From NCBI RefSeq assembly GCF_020519665.1, contig NZ_CP084703.1, positions 2,232,001 through 2,296,000 on the forward strand: DNA of 64,000 nucleotides, in the 5' to 3' direction. Under the pieces are notes generated by a model. That model was given only the letters and a program-made list of their open reading frames with translations. It was not told the origin of the DNA and searched no databases. This document shows positions 1-9,451 of this stretch, in pieces; position 1 is the stretch's first letter; each line of letters opens with the position of its first letter. Source of the stretch: Bacillus shivajii (GTDB taxonomy: Bacteria > Bacillota > Bacilli > Bacillales > Salisediminibacteriaceae). The position numbers were made by a program, and so were the translations under genes.

Positions 1-197
1 CTTTCTTCTTGTTCCTCAGAAGTAGCTAGATCATATTTCTTAAGTAAATGGAAAGCCTCATTTAACGTTTCTTGTGATAAGTCCCGTTTTAAGAATTCAT
101 CCCACTCTTTGTTCATTGACTCACTCAGAAAAGATGATTGTTCGGCTAACTTCTTTTTTACGTCCTCTAAACTATGATCAATATTACATTTTCCCAT
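1..197 (-). CDS. Hypothetical protein, 3' end outside window
   Basis: The minus-strand frame is open from an ATG at 195-197 to the window edge (65 codons). The start is preceded by an AGGAG ribosome site about ten bases upstream. The visible product begins MGKCNIDHSLEDVKKKLAEQ and is charged, helical-looking and without signal peptide or membrane segment, so it should be cytoplasmic. I do not recognise the family. The C-terminus is missing, so length and function cannot be judged. The 198-722 stretch between it and the next gene holds only the dispersed repeat at 363-628 and a promoter region. Confidence 0.6.
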   Translation of the reverse strand, partial: MGKCNIDHSLEDVKKKLAEQSSFLSESMNKEWDEFLKRDLSQETLNEAFHLLKKYDLATSEEQEE

Positions 198-362
198 AAT
201 GTCTACTCTCCTTTTTGTTTTTATTTATTTAAGTATGGAACATTTCAAAAGAAAAAGAAAGAGAAAGAAAGCTTTCGCCTTTTAAATACATAAATTCCTT
301 TACTGATATGATTATAAATAATTTTGTTGTTGAGTATGAACTCCTTGAATTCGTATTTACTA

Positions 363-628
363 GAATCAATTTCATAACTCAAAATAAGATGGGAAATTCC
401 GAATGATGAGCGTGAACTTCACTTCAGACGGACGCTTTCCCGAGGGCTTGTCTTCAGCTAACTTAGGCTCGACAACTTTCGCCTAAGTGGATCTTCAGAC
501 TGCGCTGATCCTCCGGGAGTCGCCGCCTTTTGTTACGTTCACTTCCAAATTAAACGTACATTTAATGCAAAGATTTTTATCATTTCATTCGTTTCATTAT
601 GCAAAAAACGTAATTATGAAATTGATTC
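363..628 (-). repeat. MITE-like dispersed repeat, copy A
   Basis: A 266-bp element bounded by inverted termini: GAATCAATTTCATAA on the left and its complement TTATGAAATTGATTC on the right. It is flanked on both sides by ACTA (359-362 and 629-632), a perfect 4-bp target duplication. The interior contains an 8-bp stem around ACTTAGGC/GCCTAAGT and no coding frame. It is closely similar to 4719-4982 and, inverted, to 23588-24011, 41311-41482 and 50887-51234. Non-autonomous transposition is inferred, because no transposase lies in the window. Confidence 0.85.
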
Positions 629-722
629 ACTAAGGTATTTATTCATAAAGAGAATAAAATCTGTTATCGTACAGAACCTATAAATTGAAAACAAACAATG
701 AATTTTATTTCAGGAGGACATC

Positions 723-1784
723 ATGAAAAAACAACTCACACATTTGATCAAATTTTCGCTGATCATAACTTTTGTTTTTACTTTCCTATTTACGCCTTTA
801 CACGAAGCAAGTGCTTTTGAACGAGTGCCGACAGCGGGGGTTGCAATTAATGGTGAAATGGTTGATGGTATTAACCCAATCAAGTTAGAGGGCGAAATGT
901 ATTTACCAATTATCTACTTATCAAAGATTTTAAGCTACAATGATATTCGATTTGAAAGCCCAACAAAAACGTACGAATTAACGGACGGTTCAACATCTGT
1001 TAGGTTAACAATGGGAGGTAGTAGAGCGAGAAGAGGCGATGACTTCATTAACATTGATCCACCAAGGTGGATTGATGAAACAGGTTACGTCACATTAGAT
1101 GCAGCAAGTGCATTGTTTAATACGTACATTTACTTCAAGCCAGAGAATGGGTCAATACAAATAGAAAAACCTGCTTCAAAATATGAAGTACAAAGTGGTG
1201 ACACATTATGGAGAATTGCTCAAGCTCACCATACTACTGTGAATGCATTAAAAGCTGCAAATGATTTAGGGTCGAATGTCATTTACAAAGGGCAGTTGTT
1301 AAACATCCCACCTAGAGAAGAAACGAAAGAAATAGAACCGATCAAAGAGAAAAAGCCTGTTGATGATCGAAACACTGCTCCACCAGGCGATGTTCGCTCA
1401 GCAATTATTGAAGAAGCAAAAAAATATATAGGAGCTGGTTATGAATTTGGAGCAACATATGCACAAGCTCCAAGTGTATTTGATTGTTCTCTGTATATTC
1501 AATATGTATTTGGTAAACATGATATTGCCTTACCGAGAACATCACGAGAACAAGCTGGTGTAGGTGAAGCAGTTGATATTAACAACTTGCAGCCTGGAGA
1601 CCTTTTATTCTTTACTACTCCAAGTATGTATTCTGATGGTCGAGTCGGACATAATGGGATTTACATGGGGAATGGAGATATGATCCATGCTTCCTCATCT
1701 AGAGGGGTTCATATTGCTGAGAATTTCATGGATATTAGTTATTGGAGAGACAACTATCTATTTTCAAAACGGATCATTGATTAA
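723..1784 (+). CDS. Secreted LysM / NlpC-P60 endopeptidase
   Basis: A 353-residue exported wall hydrolase. Residues 1-31 form a signal peptide ending in ASA. Residues about 40-150 resemble a copper-amine-oxidase N-terminal (stalk) domain. A single LysM peptidoglycan-binding domain spans about 154-197. After a charged linker, an NlpC/P60 domain (about 225-353) carries the expected Cys255 (FDCS), His310 (VGHNG) and a polar third residue at His322. Family knowledge predicts cleavage of the D-Glu to diaminopimelate bond in stem peptides. The ATG has a good AGGAGG site. A strong terminator follows, so it is probably monocistronic. Confidence is high for the class; the physiological role (autolysis, separation or germination) is not shown. 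Confidence 0.9.
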   Translation: MKKQLTHLIKFSLIITFVFTFLFTPLHEASAFERVPTAGVAINGEMVDGINPIKLEGEMYLPIIYLSKILSYNDIRFESPTKTYELTDGSTSVRLTMGGSRARRGDDFINIDPPRWIDETGYVTLDAASALFNTYIYFKPENGSIQIEKPASKYEVQSGDTLWRIAQAHHTTVNALKAANDLGSNVIYKGQLLNIPPREETKEIEPIKEKKPVDDRNTAPPGDVRSAIIEEAKKYIGAGYEFGATYAQAPSVFDCSLYIQYVFGKHDIALPRTSREQAGVGEAVDINNLQPGDLLFFTTPSMYSDGRVGHNGIYMGNGDMIHASSSRGVHIAENFMDISYWRDNYLFSKRIID

Positions 1785-1797
1785 CATATCACGTTTT

Positions 1798-1831
1798 AGA
1801 CTGCTCAAGGATTCAGAGCAGTCTTTTTTTA
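1798..1831 (+). terminator. Intrinsic terminator of the NlpC/P60 gene
   Basis: An 8-bp GACTGCTC/GAGCAGTC stem (1799-1806 with 1816-1823) is followed by seven T residues, fourteen bases after the stop codon. Confidence 0.9.
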
Positions 1832-1911
1832 TTTACTACATTACATACATAACTTTCTCTTATTTCTAAAAAATAAAAGAGTAGGACATAGTGAAATGAA
1901 GGAGGAAACGA

Positions 1912-3498
1912 ATGCAATTCAAACATTACACAATTAAAAAGCTCGATGACGGTTACGAAGTGATTTTATATCTAGAGGATCAAACAGAAGAATTTTCAAG
2001 TGAATTAGGTGACAGACCTGATGATAAAAAACGAAAATCACTAGAAACAGAAGCAGAACATTTCATTAGAGATAAATTCCCTAACTTTAAAGTTAAGATG
2101 GTAAAAATAATGGGTGGTTCACTTTTAGTTACGACACTTGCCTTTGCTCCAATAGAGTCCAAATCAGTTGAAGCAGCTACTCCAGATAATGGAGAAGAAC
2201 AGCAGGAGGTATATACAGTAAAGCAAGGTGACACCCTTTGGAGTATTGCAAACCGATTTCATACAACAGTCAATGCGATTAAACAACACAATCAATTAAC
2301 ATCAGATACTCTTCAAATCGGACAACCGTTATTGATGCCGAATGGACCGTCATCTACTCGAAGTGCTACTGATACGGAGACAACGACGTATACAGTCGTC
2401 TCAGGTGATACGTTATCTCAGATTGCAGCAAAGAATGGTACGACAGTTCATGCAATTAAAGCAGCAAATAACTTAACCAATGACTTTTTAAGTATTGGTC
2501 AAACATTATCAATCCCTAGTGGAACAACTACAGTGCCTACTCCAACAGAAAGTACCTCTGAAGTAGAGACAACGACGTATACGGTTGTCTCAGGTGATAC
2601 GTTGTCTCAGATTGCAGCAAAGTATGGAACAACTGTTCATGCAATTAAATCAGAAAATAACTTAACCAATGACTTTTTAAGTATTGGTCAAACGTTATCG
2701 ATCCCTAGTGGAACAACTACAGCGCCTACTCCAACAGAAAGTCCCTCTGAAGGAGAGACAACGACGTATACGGTTGTCTCAGGTGATACGTTGTCTGGCA
2801 TTGCAGCAAAGTATGGAACGACAGTTCATGCAATAAAATCAGCTAATAACTTAACAAGTGATTTTTTAAGAATTGGCCAATCGTTAACAATTCCAAGTGG
2901 CACAACGTCTGCACCGAAAGTAGATGAAAATAATACAACTACATATATCGTTGTTTCAGGCGATACATTATCAGGGATTGCTGCAAAGTATGGCACAACA
3001 GTTCAAGCGATTCAAAATGCTAATAACCTAACGAATGATTTTTTACGAATTGGTCAATCGTTACAGATCCCAACTTCCAATCAAGTAACGAATGATCGCT
3101 CAATAAAAGAAGTTGAGGAAGCAACGTACAGTCAAGAAGATTTAGAATGGCTTGCAAAAATGATATACGCTGAAGCTAGAGGAGAGTCATTAGAAGGACA
3201 AGTTGCCGTTGGGGCAGTCATTTTAAATAGGGTAAATAGTGAGCTATTTCCAAACAGTATAGAAGAAGTCATTTTTGAAAATAGTCATGGTCACTATCAG
3301 TTCAGCCCAGCTGGAAATGGAGCATTAGAAGCAGCGAGTCCCAATGATACGAGTTATGAAGCTGCCAATCGAGCCTTAAGAGGTGAAGACCCTACGAATG
3401 GTTCATTATTTTTTTATAACCCAGATAAAACGAATGATCAGTGGGTAAGATCAAGAACTGTATCAACTACCATAGGAAATCATGTTTTTGCACATTAA
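1912..3498 (+). CDS. Five-LysM SleB/CwlJ-type wall hydrolase
   Basis: A 528-residue protein. An unusual polar N-terminal region (1-62) precedes a hydrophobic segment at about 64-80 and a possible signal-peptidase site near SVEA. Five LysM domains follow (about 98-395), the last four nearly identical and separated by Thr/Ser/Pro linkers. Residues about 405-528 form a Hydrolase_2 (SleB/CwlJ) domain with candidate catalytic Glu421 in YAEARGE. The family includes spore-cortex lytic enzymes, but this architecture also occurs in vegetative wall hydrolases. The ATG follows GGAGG. The long n-region is odd for a secreted protein and may mean a membrane-anchored topology. Confidence 0.88.
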   Translation: MQFKHYTIKKLDDGYEVILYLEDQTEEFSSELGDRPDDKKRKSLETEAEHFIRDKFPNFKVKMVKIMGGSLLVTTLAFAPIESKSVEAATPDNGEEQQEVYTVKQGDTLWSIANRFHTTVNAIKQHNQLTSDTLQIGQPLLMPNGPSSTRSATDTETTTYTVVSGDTLSQIAAKNGTTVHAIKAANNLTNDFLSIGQTLSIPSGTTTVPTPTESTSEVETTTYTVVSGDTLSQIAAKYGTTVHAIKSENNLTNDFLSIGQTLSIPSGTTTAPTPTESPSEGETTTYTVVSGDTLSGIAAKYGTTVHAIKSANNLTSDFLRIGQSLTIPSGTTSAPKVDENNTTTYIVVSGDTLSGIAAKYGTTVQAIQNANNLTNDFLRIGQSLQIPTSNQVTNDRSIKEVEEATYSQEDLEWLAKMIYAEARGESLEGQVAVGAVILNRVNSELFPNSIEEVIFENSHGHYQFSPAGNGALEAASPNDTSYEAANRALRGEDPTNGSLFFYNPDKTNDQWVRSRTVSTTIGNHVFAH

Positions 3499-3519
3499 CA
3501 ACCATATTATCCTTTTTCA

Positions 3520-3556
3520 TTAAACGTTCTACATATAAATGTAGAGCGTTTTATCT
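3520..3556 (+). terminator. Intrinsic terminator after the SleB-type gene
   Basis: Arms AAACGTTCTACAT and ATGTAGAGCGTTT (3522-3534, 3539-3551) pair with one mismatch around a short loop, followed by a T-rich tail. Confidence 0.85.
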
Positions 3557-3588
3557 TTTAAAAAGTGGAAAAGGTTTATGAAAGTTTT

Positions 3589-3618
3589 TTGTCATTCAAT
3601 GAATTATTTTGTTATAAT
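3589..3618 (+). promoter_or_regulatory. Sigma-A-type promoter for trhO
   Basis: TTGTCA at 3589-3594 and TATAAT at 3613-3618 are separated by 18 bp and lie about 60 bp before the trhO start. Confidence 0.65.
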
Positions 3619-3680
3619 AAACTGATGTTTTCTACTGCGATTATAGTGGTAACATAATTTTTTATAAGGTGGTTTATATT

Positions 3681-4655
3681 ATGAGTCAATCATATAGAGT
3701 TTTACTTTACTATAAATATGTTGAAGTTGCTGATGCTGAACAATATACAAATGAACACTTGGATTTTTGTAAAGAGTTAGGATTAAAAGGCCGTATCCTC
3801 ATTGCCGATGAAGGAATTAATGGAACGGTATCAGGTACAATTGAACAAACAGATCGCTACATGGAAGCAATGAAAGAAGACCCTCGTTTTTCTGATATGG
3901 TTTTCAAAATTGATGTAGCAGATCAACACGCATTCAAAAAAATGCACGTTCGTTATCGAAAGGAACTAGTTACTTTAAGACTAGAAGATGATATAAACCC
4001 GAATGAGCAAACAGGCAAATATTTAAGTCCCAAAGAGTTTTATAATGAAATGCAGTCACCAGAAACCGTGATTATTGATGCTCGAAATGATTACGAGTAT
4101 GACCTTGGTCATTTCAAAGGTGCGATACGTCCTGATATTAAATCCTTCCGCGAACTCCCAAATTGGATTCGTGAAAATAAAGAAAAATTTCAAGATAAAA
4201 AAGTGTTAACGTACTGTACTGGCGGAGTTCGTTGTGAAAAATTCTCAGGATGGTTAAAGGAAGAAGGACTTGAAGACGTCAGTCAACTACATGGCGGAAT
4301 TGTAACCTACGGAAAAGACCCTGAAGTAAAAGGTCAACTGTGGGACGGAAAATGTTATGTCTTTGATGAAAGAATTAGTGTGCCAGTTAACCGTGTTGAG
4401 CATGTTGTTGTTGGAAGAGATTATTTTACTAATGAACCGTGTGAACGTTACGTAAATTGCGCAAATCCAGAATGTAATAAACAAATCATTTGTTCCGAAG
4501 AAAGTGAGCATTCCTATTTACGTGGATGTTCTCATGAATGTCGCATACATTCAAGAAACCGTTACGTAAAAGAACATGAATTATCTGAAGAACAAGTGCA
4601 AGATAGATTAACTAAAATTGAAGAAACAGAACACACAGTTATTAACCAAGGATAA
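3681..4655 (+). CDS. trhO: tRNA uridine(34) hydroxylase, rhodanese family
   Basis: A 324-residue homologue of TrhO/YceA (Bacillus YbfQ). The family makes 5-hydroxyuridine at the tRNA wobble position using a rhodanese-fold domain. The N-terminal acylphosphatase-like domain is followed by the rhodanese domain, with the active-site loop CTGGVRC and reactive Cys179. A C-terminal cysteine cluster ([12 protein letters not shown], then further Cys) is typical of the family. An upstream in-frame GTG at 3669 exists, but AAGGTGG at 3666-3672 fits the ATG at 3681, which I chose. The gene is monocistronic, with its own promoter and terminator. Confidence 0.93.
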   Translation: MSQSYRVLLYYKYVEVADAEQYTNEHLDFCKELGLKGRILIADEGINGTVSGTIEQTDRYMEAMKEDPRFSDMVFKIDVADQHAFKKMHVRYRKELVTLRLEDDINPNEQTGKYLSPKEFYNEMQSPETVIIDARNDYEYDLGHFKGAIRPDIKSFRELPNWIRENKEKFQDKKVLTYCTGGVRCEKFSGWLKEEGLEDVSQLHGGIVTYGKDPEVKGQLWDGKCYVFDERISVPVNRVEHVVVGRDYFTNEPCERYVNCANPECNKQIICSEESEHSYLRGCSHECRIHSRNRYVKEHELSEEQVQDRLTKIEETEHTVINQG

Positions 4656-4680
4656 AAGTTGCTGCTTTTATCCTTTTCTT
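4649..4680 (+). terminator. Terminator overlapping the trhO stop codon
   Basis: AAGGATAAAAG (4649-4659) pairs with CTTTTATCCTT (4666-4676) and a T-rich tail follows. The TAA stop lies inside the left arm. Confidence 0.85.
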
Positions 4681-4718
4681 TATTAAAAGTTAAACGATTG
4701 TTTAAAAATTCGTTCATT

Positions 4719-4982
4719 GAATCAATTTCATAACTCAAAATAAGGTGCGAAATTCCGAATGATGAGCGTGAACTCCACTTAAGACGGACGCTTTCCCGAG
4801 GGCTTGTCTTCAGCTAACTTAGGCTCGAGAATTTTTCGCCTAAGTGGATCTTCAGACTGCACTGATCCTCTGGGAGTCGCCGTCTTTTGTTACGTTCACT
4901 TCGAAATAAAACGTACATTTAATGAATAAATTTATCATATCATTCGTTTCATTGCGCAAAAAACGTATTATGAAATTGATTC
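4719..4982 (-). repeat. MITE-like dispersed repeat, copy B
   Basis: A 264-bp close relative of the 363-628 element in the same orientation. It has GAATCAATTTCATAA-type inverted termini and a perfect CATT target duplication (4715-4718, 4983-4986). The interior keeps the same stem-loop and conserved blocks with scattered substitutions. The rest of the 4656-5105 gap is A+T-rich and shows nothing else I can name apart from the trhO terminator. Confidence 0.85.
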
Positions 4983-5105
4983 CATTGTAAAAATAAATGT
5001 CTCATGACATAATTTTAATTAACAGAAATTTATAAATATAACATATACTTAATTAATTGTAGATTCTCCATATGATTTTTCATATATGCTTGTTCTCGTT
5101 CATTC

Positions 5106-6812
5106 TTGAGAAAGGCTGGTGGTTTAAGTGGGATAACTGTCAAGGACATATTACATTTACCTGTCATGGAAACGGCAAAAATTAAATCTGGTCATGAAAT
5201 GTTAGATGAAAAGCGGGTTGAGTGGATTTCTGTTATTGAAGTCCCCGTAGAAAACTTTGTGCGAAAAAATGAGTTTGTATTAAGTACTGGAATTGGTTGT
5301 GAAGATGATCCGATCCTCCTAGAGCAGTTTGTGAAAGATGTCATTGACTCTGGAGCTTCTGTATTAGCGTTTGCAACGGGGCGCTATATTTATGATATTC
5401 CTGAACGTGTTATACAAGTTGCAAGCCTTCATAACTTCATCATTATGGATATCCCTTGGGAAGTACGTTTTGGTGATATATTAGAAGATGTTCTCCACGA
5501 AATTCATGCAGATCGACAGGAGGAACGCCAACAAGCTGAAGGTGTTCGCCAACAATTAATTAACTGTGTATTGCAAGATAAAGGGATACAGGATATTGCT
5601 AATACATTGTATAAACATATAAAAGTTCCTGTAGCAATTACAGATCATAATAATTCGATTCGAGCTAACTATAAATTCGATCAGCGCATATTAAAAATAT
5701 TAAATTTAGATGAACCAGGTAAAAGACAGTTAATCCCACAGTCAGAAGTTTTAAATACGGAACACCCTTTATATCATCATATGGATGAGTTTATGGTTGA
5801 AAATAACATGTGTTTCCAGCTTACAATTACAAACAATCACCATAAACAAGGGTATTTATTTATTAACCCTAAAGATCGCCAGCAATTAACTTGGTATGTA
5901 ATGAACGTATTAGAGCACGGACTTACTGCATGTGCTCTGTACTTTTTAAAAGAGAATGCAATTGAAATGACCGAGATTCGATTGAAGGACAACTTTATTT
6001 TAAATTTAGCAAAGCATCATACAGAAGTGAATAATCAGCTACTTTCAAAAGCTCAGCTTCTTGGCTACGATTTAACACGACCCTACTTATGCATGGTGGG
6101 TGAAATACGCGTTAGTGAGCAAAGTTTTAAATCATCTAAGCAACAGGTAAAAGATAACCCACCAGAGTCATCATTGCAAAGTATGAATTACTATTTGCAA
6201 AAAGAAATTACGAATGCGGGAAAAGTTCTTCATAGAAGAACGATGACAACATTTGATGATGGAGAAGTAATTATTTATGTTGAAGCAGACCAACATCCAT
6301 ATATGGAAACTGCGAATCAATTTTTAGATTTGATTGAGCGACGCATCAATGAATTATTACCAAAATTAAAAATGTCTTGGGGAATTGCTACTCATAAAGA
6401 TGGTCACTATTCTTTTTACGAAAGTTACGAAGAAGCAAGAACTGCATTAGACATTGGTTTAAAGCATAAAGGGAAAGGCGAACGTACATTTTTTACTGAT
6501 ACGAAAATGAATAGGCTTCTCATGGCATTATCACATGAAGAAGAGATTGCGCGGATTGTAAAAGATACATTAGAGCCTTTACTTGAATATGATAAAAAGC
6601 GACAAACCGATCTCATTTACACGATTATGATCTATAATAAATATAAAGGGAACGTAAGCCAAACTGCTCGAGCATTAAATTTACACAGACAATCGTTGCT
6701 ACACAGGCTTAGAAATATTGAAAGTTTAACAGGATTATCTTTAGTGGATTCAGATGACTTGTTTTTATTAGAATTAAGTGTCCGTTTATGGATGTTGAAA
6801 AAAATAGACTAA
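5106..6812 (+). CDS. PucR-family transcriptional regulator (ectoine operon)
   Basis: A 568-residue activator of the PucR/CdaR type. Residues about 8-135 match the PucR N-terminal domain (ITVKDILHLPVM), and a GGDEF-like/CdaR middle region follows. The C-terminal winged PucR helix-turn-helix (about 510-560) reads GNVSQTARALNLHRQSLLHR. The start is uncertain: TTG at 5106 has no clear SD, but the PucR domain must begin upstream of the first ATG at 5166, and the nearby GTG is out of frame. It sits 180 bp upstream of the doeA operon in the same direction. By position it probably senses ectoine or a breakdown product, which is an inference. Confidence 0.85.
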   Translation: MRKAGGLSGITVKDILHLPVMETAKIKSGHEMLDEKRVEWISVIEVPVENFVRKNEFVLSTGIGCEDDPILLEQFVKDVIDSGASVLAFATGRYIYDIPERVIQVASLHNFIIMDIPWEVRFGDILEDVLHEIHADRQEERQQAEGVRQQLINCVLQDKGIQDIANTLYKHIKVPVAITDHNNSIRANYKFDQRILKILNLDEPGKRQLIPQSEVLNTEHPLYHHMDEFMVENNMCFQLTITNNHHKQGYLFINPKDRQQLTWYVMNVLEHGLTACALYFLKENAIEMTEIRLKDNFILNLAKHHTEVNNQLLSKAQLLGYDLTRPYLCMVGEIRVSEQSFKSSKQQVKDNPPESSLQSMNYYLQKEITNAGKVLHRRTMTTFDDGEVIIYVEADQHPYMETANQFLDLIERRINELLPKLKMSWGIATHKDGHYSFYESYEEARTALDIGLKHKGKGERTFFTDTKMNRLLMALSHEEEIARIVKDTLEPLLEYDKKRQTDLIYTIMIYNKYKGNVSQTARALNLHRQSLLHRLRNIESLTGLSLVDSDDLFLLELSVRLWMLKKID

Positions 6813-6815
6813 TTT

Positions 6816-6862
6816 TTAGAGGTGTCTTATGCGCATGGAAAGCGTGTGAGGCACCTCTTTTG
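6816..6862 (+). terminator. Terminator after the PucR gene
   Basis: AGAGGTG (6818-6824) pairs with CACCTCT (6852-6858), with a further GCGCATG-type inner stem and TTTT after the hairpin. Confidence 0.8.
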
Positions 6863-6957
6863 CAACTTGTATAGATAGGCGAGAATAAAGTTCATACACT
6901 TTGAACATTACATAAAACCGTCTACTTTCGTAAGATAGGGGTAAGAATAGAAGTACA

Positions 6958-6972
6958 AATATTCCGAATATT
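6958..6972 (+). promoter_or_regulatory. Palindrome upstream of doeA, candidate PucR operator
   Basis: AATATTC-C-GAATATT is a perfect odd palindrome 19 bases before the doeA ATG. Its right part, TTCCGAATATT, recurs exactly at 15315-15325 upstream of preT, the other PucR-associated operon. Operator function is an inference. Its closeness to the start could also mean a leader or repression site. Confidence 0.4.
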
Positions 6973-6991
6973 AGAGGGGAGGTCAAACATT

Positions 6992-8200
6992 ATGCTTCCG
7001 TTTGATATTGTTGAATATCAACATCGGTTACGGGAAACGAAAAAGTGGATGGAAAAAGAGGGGATTGAGGTTTTATTAGTAACAGACCCTGCGAATATGA
7101 ATTACCTTTCAGGGTATGATGCATGGTCATTTTACGTTCATCAAATGCTTGTCATTATCATTGATGAATCGCAACCACTTTGGATTGGGCGACTTCAAGA
7201 TGCAAAAGGTGCTAAATCTACGACATGGATTTATGACGAAAATGTCATTGCTTACCCTGATTATTATGTACATTCAGATATTTATCACCCTATGGATTTC
7301 ATTGCAGAAATTATTACGCAAATTGGTCTAGGAAACCGGCACATCGGTGTTGAAAAAGATTGCTATTATTTTACTGCTAAAGCGTATGACCGATTACAGA
7401 AAGGTCTTCCGAATGCAACATTTAAAGATGGAGATTTAATTGTCAACCGTGTGCGTATGATTAAGTCTGACCAAGAAATTGAGTATATGAGAAGAGCTGC
7501 AGCAATTGCAGATCAAGCAATGTATAAAGGTGTAGAAACAATCCGAGCAGGGAATAGAGAATGTGATACAGCAGCTAATATTTATTACAATATCGTATCA
7601 GGTACAGATCAATATGGTGGGGATTATCCTTCGATTGTTCCTTTACTACCATCTGGTGAAAATACTGGAATTCCTCATCTTACATGGTCTGAGAAAACGT
7701 TTAAAGATGGAGAATCGGTTATCGTTGAATTAGCAGGTTGTTATAAACGTTACCACGTCCCGTTAGCAAGAACCGTATCAATTGGTACACCATCTAATGA
7801 ATTGCAACAATTAGCTCCTATTGTCACCGAAGGAATCAATGAAGTATTAGCGGTGGTAAAGCCTGGCATCACGTGCAATGATATAGAGCATGTATGGAGA
7901 AAGACAATTCAAAAACATGGTATTGAAAAAGAATCTCGATTAGGTTATTCCGTTGGGTTAAATTATCCACCTGACTGGGGAGAGCACACAGCGAGTATCC
8001 GAAAAGGGGATCAAACAGTTTTACAACCAAATATGGCTTTTCATCTTATTCCTGGCCTATGGTTTGATAATTATGGGATTGAAATTAGTGAAACGTTCAG
8101 AGTGACTGATGATGGGTGTGAAACATTCACAACATACCCGCGGGAGCTAATTGTTCAATCACCATTTAATATAAATTCTCACGATGGAAAAATCAGTTAA
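6992..8200 (+). CDS. doeA: Ectoine hydrolase DoeA/EutD (M24 fold)
   Basis: A 402-residue M24 (pita-bread, creatinase/prolidase-like) protein. It opens the ectoine ring to acetylated 2,4-diaminobutyrate. DoeA-typical segments include LSGYDAWSFYVHQ near the N-terminus, YPDYYVHSDIYHPMDF, GGDYPSIVPLLPSGENTG, PHLTW and YPPDWGEHT. These match my memory of Halomonas/rhizobial DoeA far better than aminopeptidase P. An AGAGGGGAGG site precedes the ATG. It is the first gene of a four-gene operon behind a PucR regulator. No DoeB deacetylase is adjacent. Alternative: another amidohydrolase of the creatinase group. Confidence 0.83.
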   Translation: MLPFDIVEYQHRLRETKKWMEKEGIEVLLVTDPANMNYLSGYDAWSFYVHQMLVIIIDESQPLWIGRLQDAKGAKSTTWIYDENVIAYPDYYVHSDIYHPMDFIAEIITQIGLGNRHIGVEKDCYYFTAKAYDRLQKGLPNATFKDGDLIVNRVRMIKSDQEIEYMRRAAAIADQAMYKGVETIRAGNRECDTAANIYYNIVSGTDQYGGDYPSIVPLLPSGENTGIPHLTWSEKTFKDGESVIVELAGCYKRYHVPLARTVSIGTPSNELQQLAPIVTEGINEVLAVVKPGITCNDIEHVWRKTIQKHGIEKESRLGYSVGLNYPPDWGEHTASIRKGDQTVLQPNMAFHLIPGLWFDNYGIEISETFRVTDDGCETFTTYPRELIVQSPFNINSHDGKIS

Positions 8201-8243
8201 GGAAGGCGACTCAGTATACAATTTTTTGAGGAGGATGATGAAT

Positions 8244-9428
8244 GTGAAAAACTCAAAAATGTCTACTAACTCTGTATGGGCAGGAGAAAGAGATTATCTA
8301 GCATTTGGTGCAACACAAGTTCCGACCGTGTTCAGTGTAGGCTATTCGTATAACGATCTCGATCATTGGCTGGACGTTGCTTTAGGGAAAGAGAATGGTC
8401 ATATTTATGGAAGAATGACGAATCCTACGGTTCAAGCTTTTGAAGGTAAAGTAAAAGAATTAGAGAATGCTGAGGATTGCATAAGTTTTTCGACTGGGAT
8501 GGCTGCGATCAGTAATACACTGAATACATTCCTTCGCCCTGGTGATCGCGTTGTAACAATCAAAGACACTTATGGCGGTACGAATAAAATATTCTTAGAA
8601 TTTTTACCTCAATTAAACATCGATGTGGCTTTGTGCGATACAACAGACCACGAAATGCTTGAAAAAGAGGTTGGTAAAGGTTGTAATGTCTTATATTTAG
8701 AAACTCCGACAAACCCAACTTTAAAAGTGGTTGACTTAAATCGCATGATTAAAAAAGCGAAAGAGGTTGGCGCTCTCGTTGTCGTTGATAATACGTTTGC
8801 CACACCAATTAATCAAAATCCACTCGCCCTCGGTGCTGACCTTGTTATTCACAGTGCGACAAAGTTCCTTGGAGGTCACGCTGATGCATTAGGTGGGATT
8901 GTTTGTGGAGATAAAAGCCTTGTTGAAAAAGTATTCCATTACCGTGAAATCAATGGTGCATGTCTTGATCCGATGAGTGCTTACCTTTTTATAAGAGGAA
9001 TGAAGACACTCGACCTTAGAATTAAAAAACAAAACGAAAACGCTATGGCCGTCGCAAATTTTTTAGAAAGCCACCCAAAAGTAACAGATGTTTTTTATCC
9101 TGGTCTCGAAAGTAATGAAGGACATGAAATTGCGAAAAAACAAATGACTGGATACGGTGGAATGCTTAGTTTTTCAGTAGACGGCGGCATCGACGCAGTA
9201 AAGAAATTTATGCCGGCTTTAAAATTTGCACATAAAGCTGCAAACTTAGGGGCAGTTGAAACCACTGTTGGACCGCCTAGAACAACTAGTCATGTTGAAA
9301 ACACACCAGAAGAACGAAAAGCAATGGGAATCCCTGAAGGTCTTGTACGTTATTCTGCAGGTATAGAAGATGCTGAAGATCTCATTGCTGACCTATCTCA
9401 GGCATTAAATAAACTTGAGGATAAATAA
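8244..9428 (+). CDS. Cystathionine gamma-synthase/lyase-family PLP enzyme
   Basis: A 394-residue fold-type I PLP enzyme of the Cys/Met metabolism family. GRMTNPT, the FSTGMAAI phosphate-binding region, VVDNTFATP and the Schiff-base lysine Lys207 in HSATKFLGG are all present. The frame is open back to 8184 inside doeA, but GAGGAGG at 8228-8234 best serves GTG 8244 (spacing 9) or ATG 8238. Known members act on gamma-substituted homoserines or cysteine conjugates. In this ectoine operon the substrate could be gamma-N-acetyl-diaminobutyrate or homoserine-derived, which is speculative. It may equally be a methionine gamma-lyase. Confidence 0.85.
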   Translation: MKNSKMSTNSVWAGERDYLAFGATQVPTVFSVGYSYNDLDHWLDVALGKENGHIYGRMTNPTVQAFEGKVKELENAEDCISFSTGMAAISNTLNTFLRPGDRVVTIKDTYGGTNKIFLEFLPQLNIDVALCDTTDHEMLEKEVGKGCNVLYLETPTNPTLKVVDLNRMIKKAKEVGALVVVDNTFATPINQNPLALGADLVIHSATKFLGGHADALGGIVCGDKSLVEKVFHYREINGACLDPMSAYLFIRGMKTLDLRIKKQNENAMAVANFLESHPKVTDVFYPGLESNEGHEIAKKQMTGYGGMLSFSVDGGIDAVKKFMPALKFAHKAANLGAVETTVGPPRTTSHVENTPEERKAMGIPEGLVRYSAGIEDAEDLIADLSQALNKLEDK

Positions 9429-9451
9429 CCATTAGGGGGGGTGAGCTTGAA

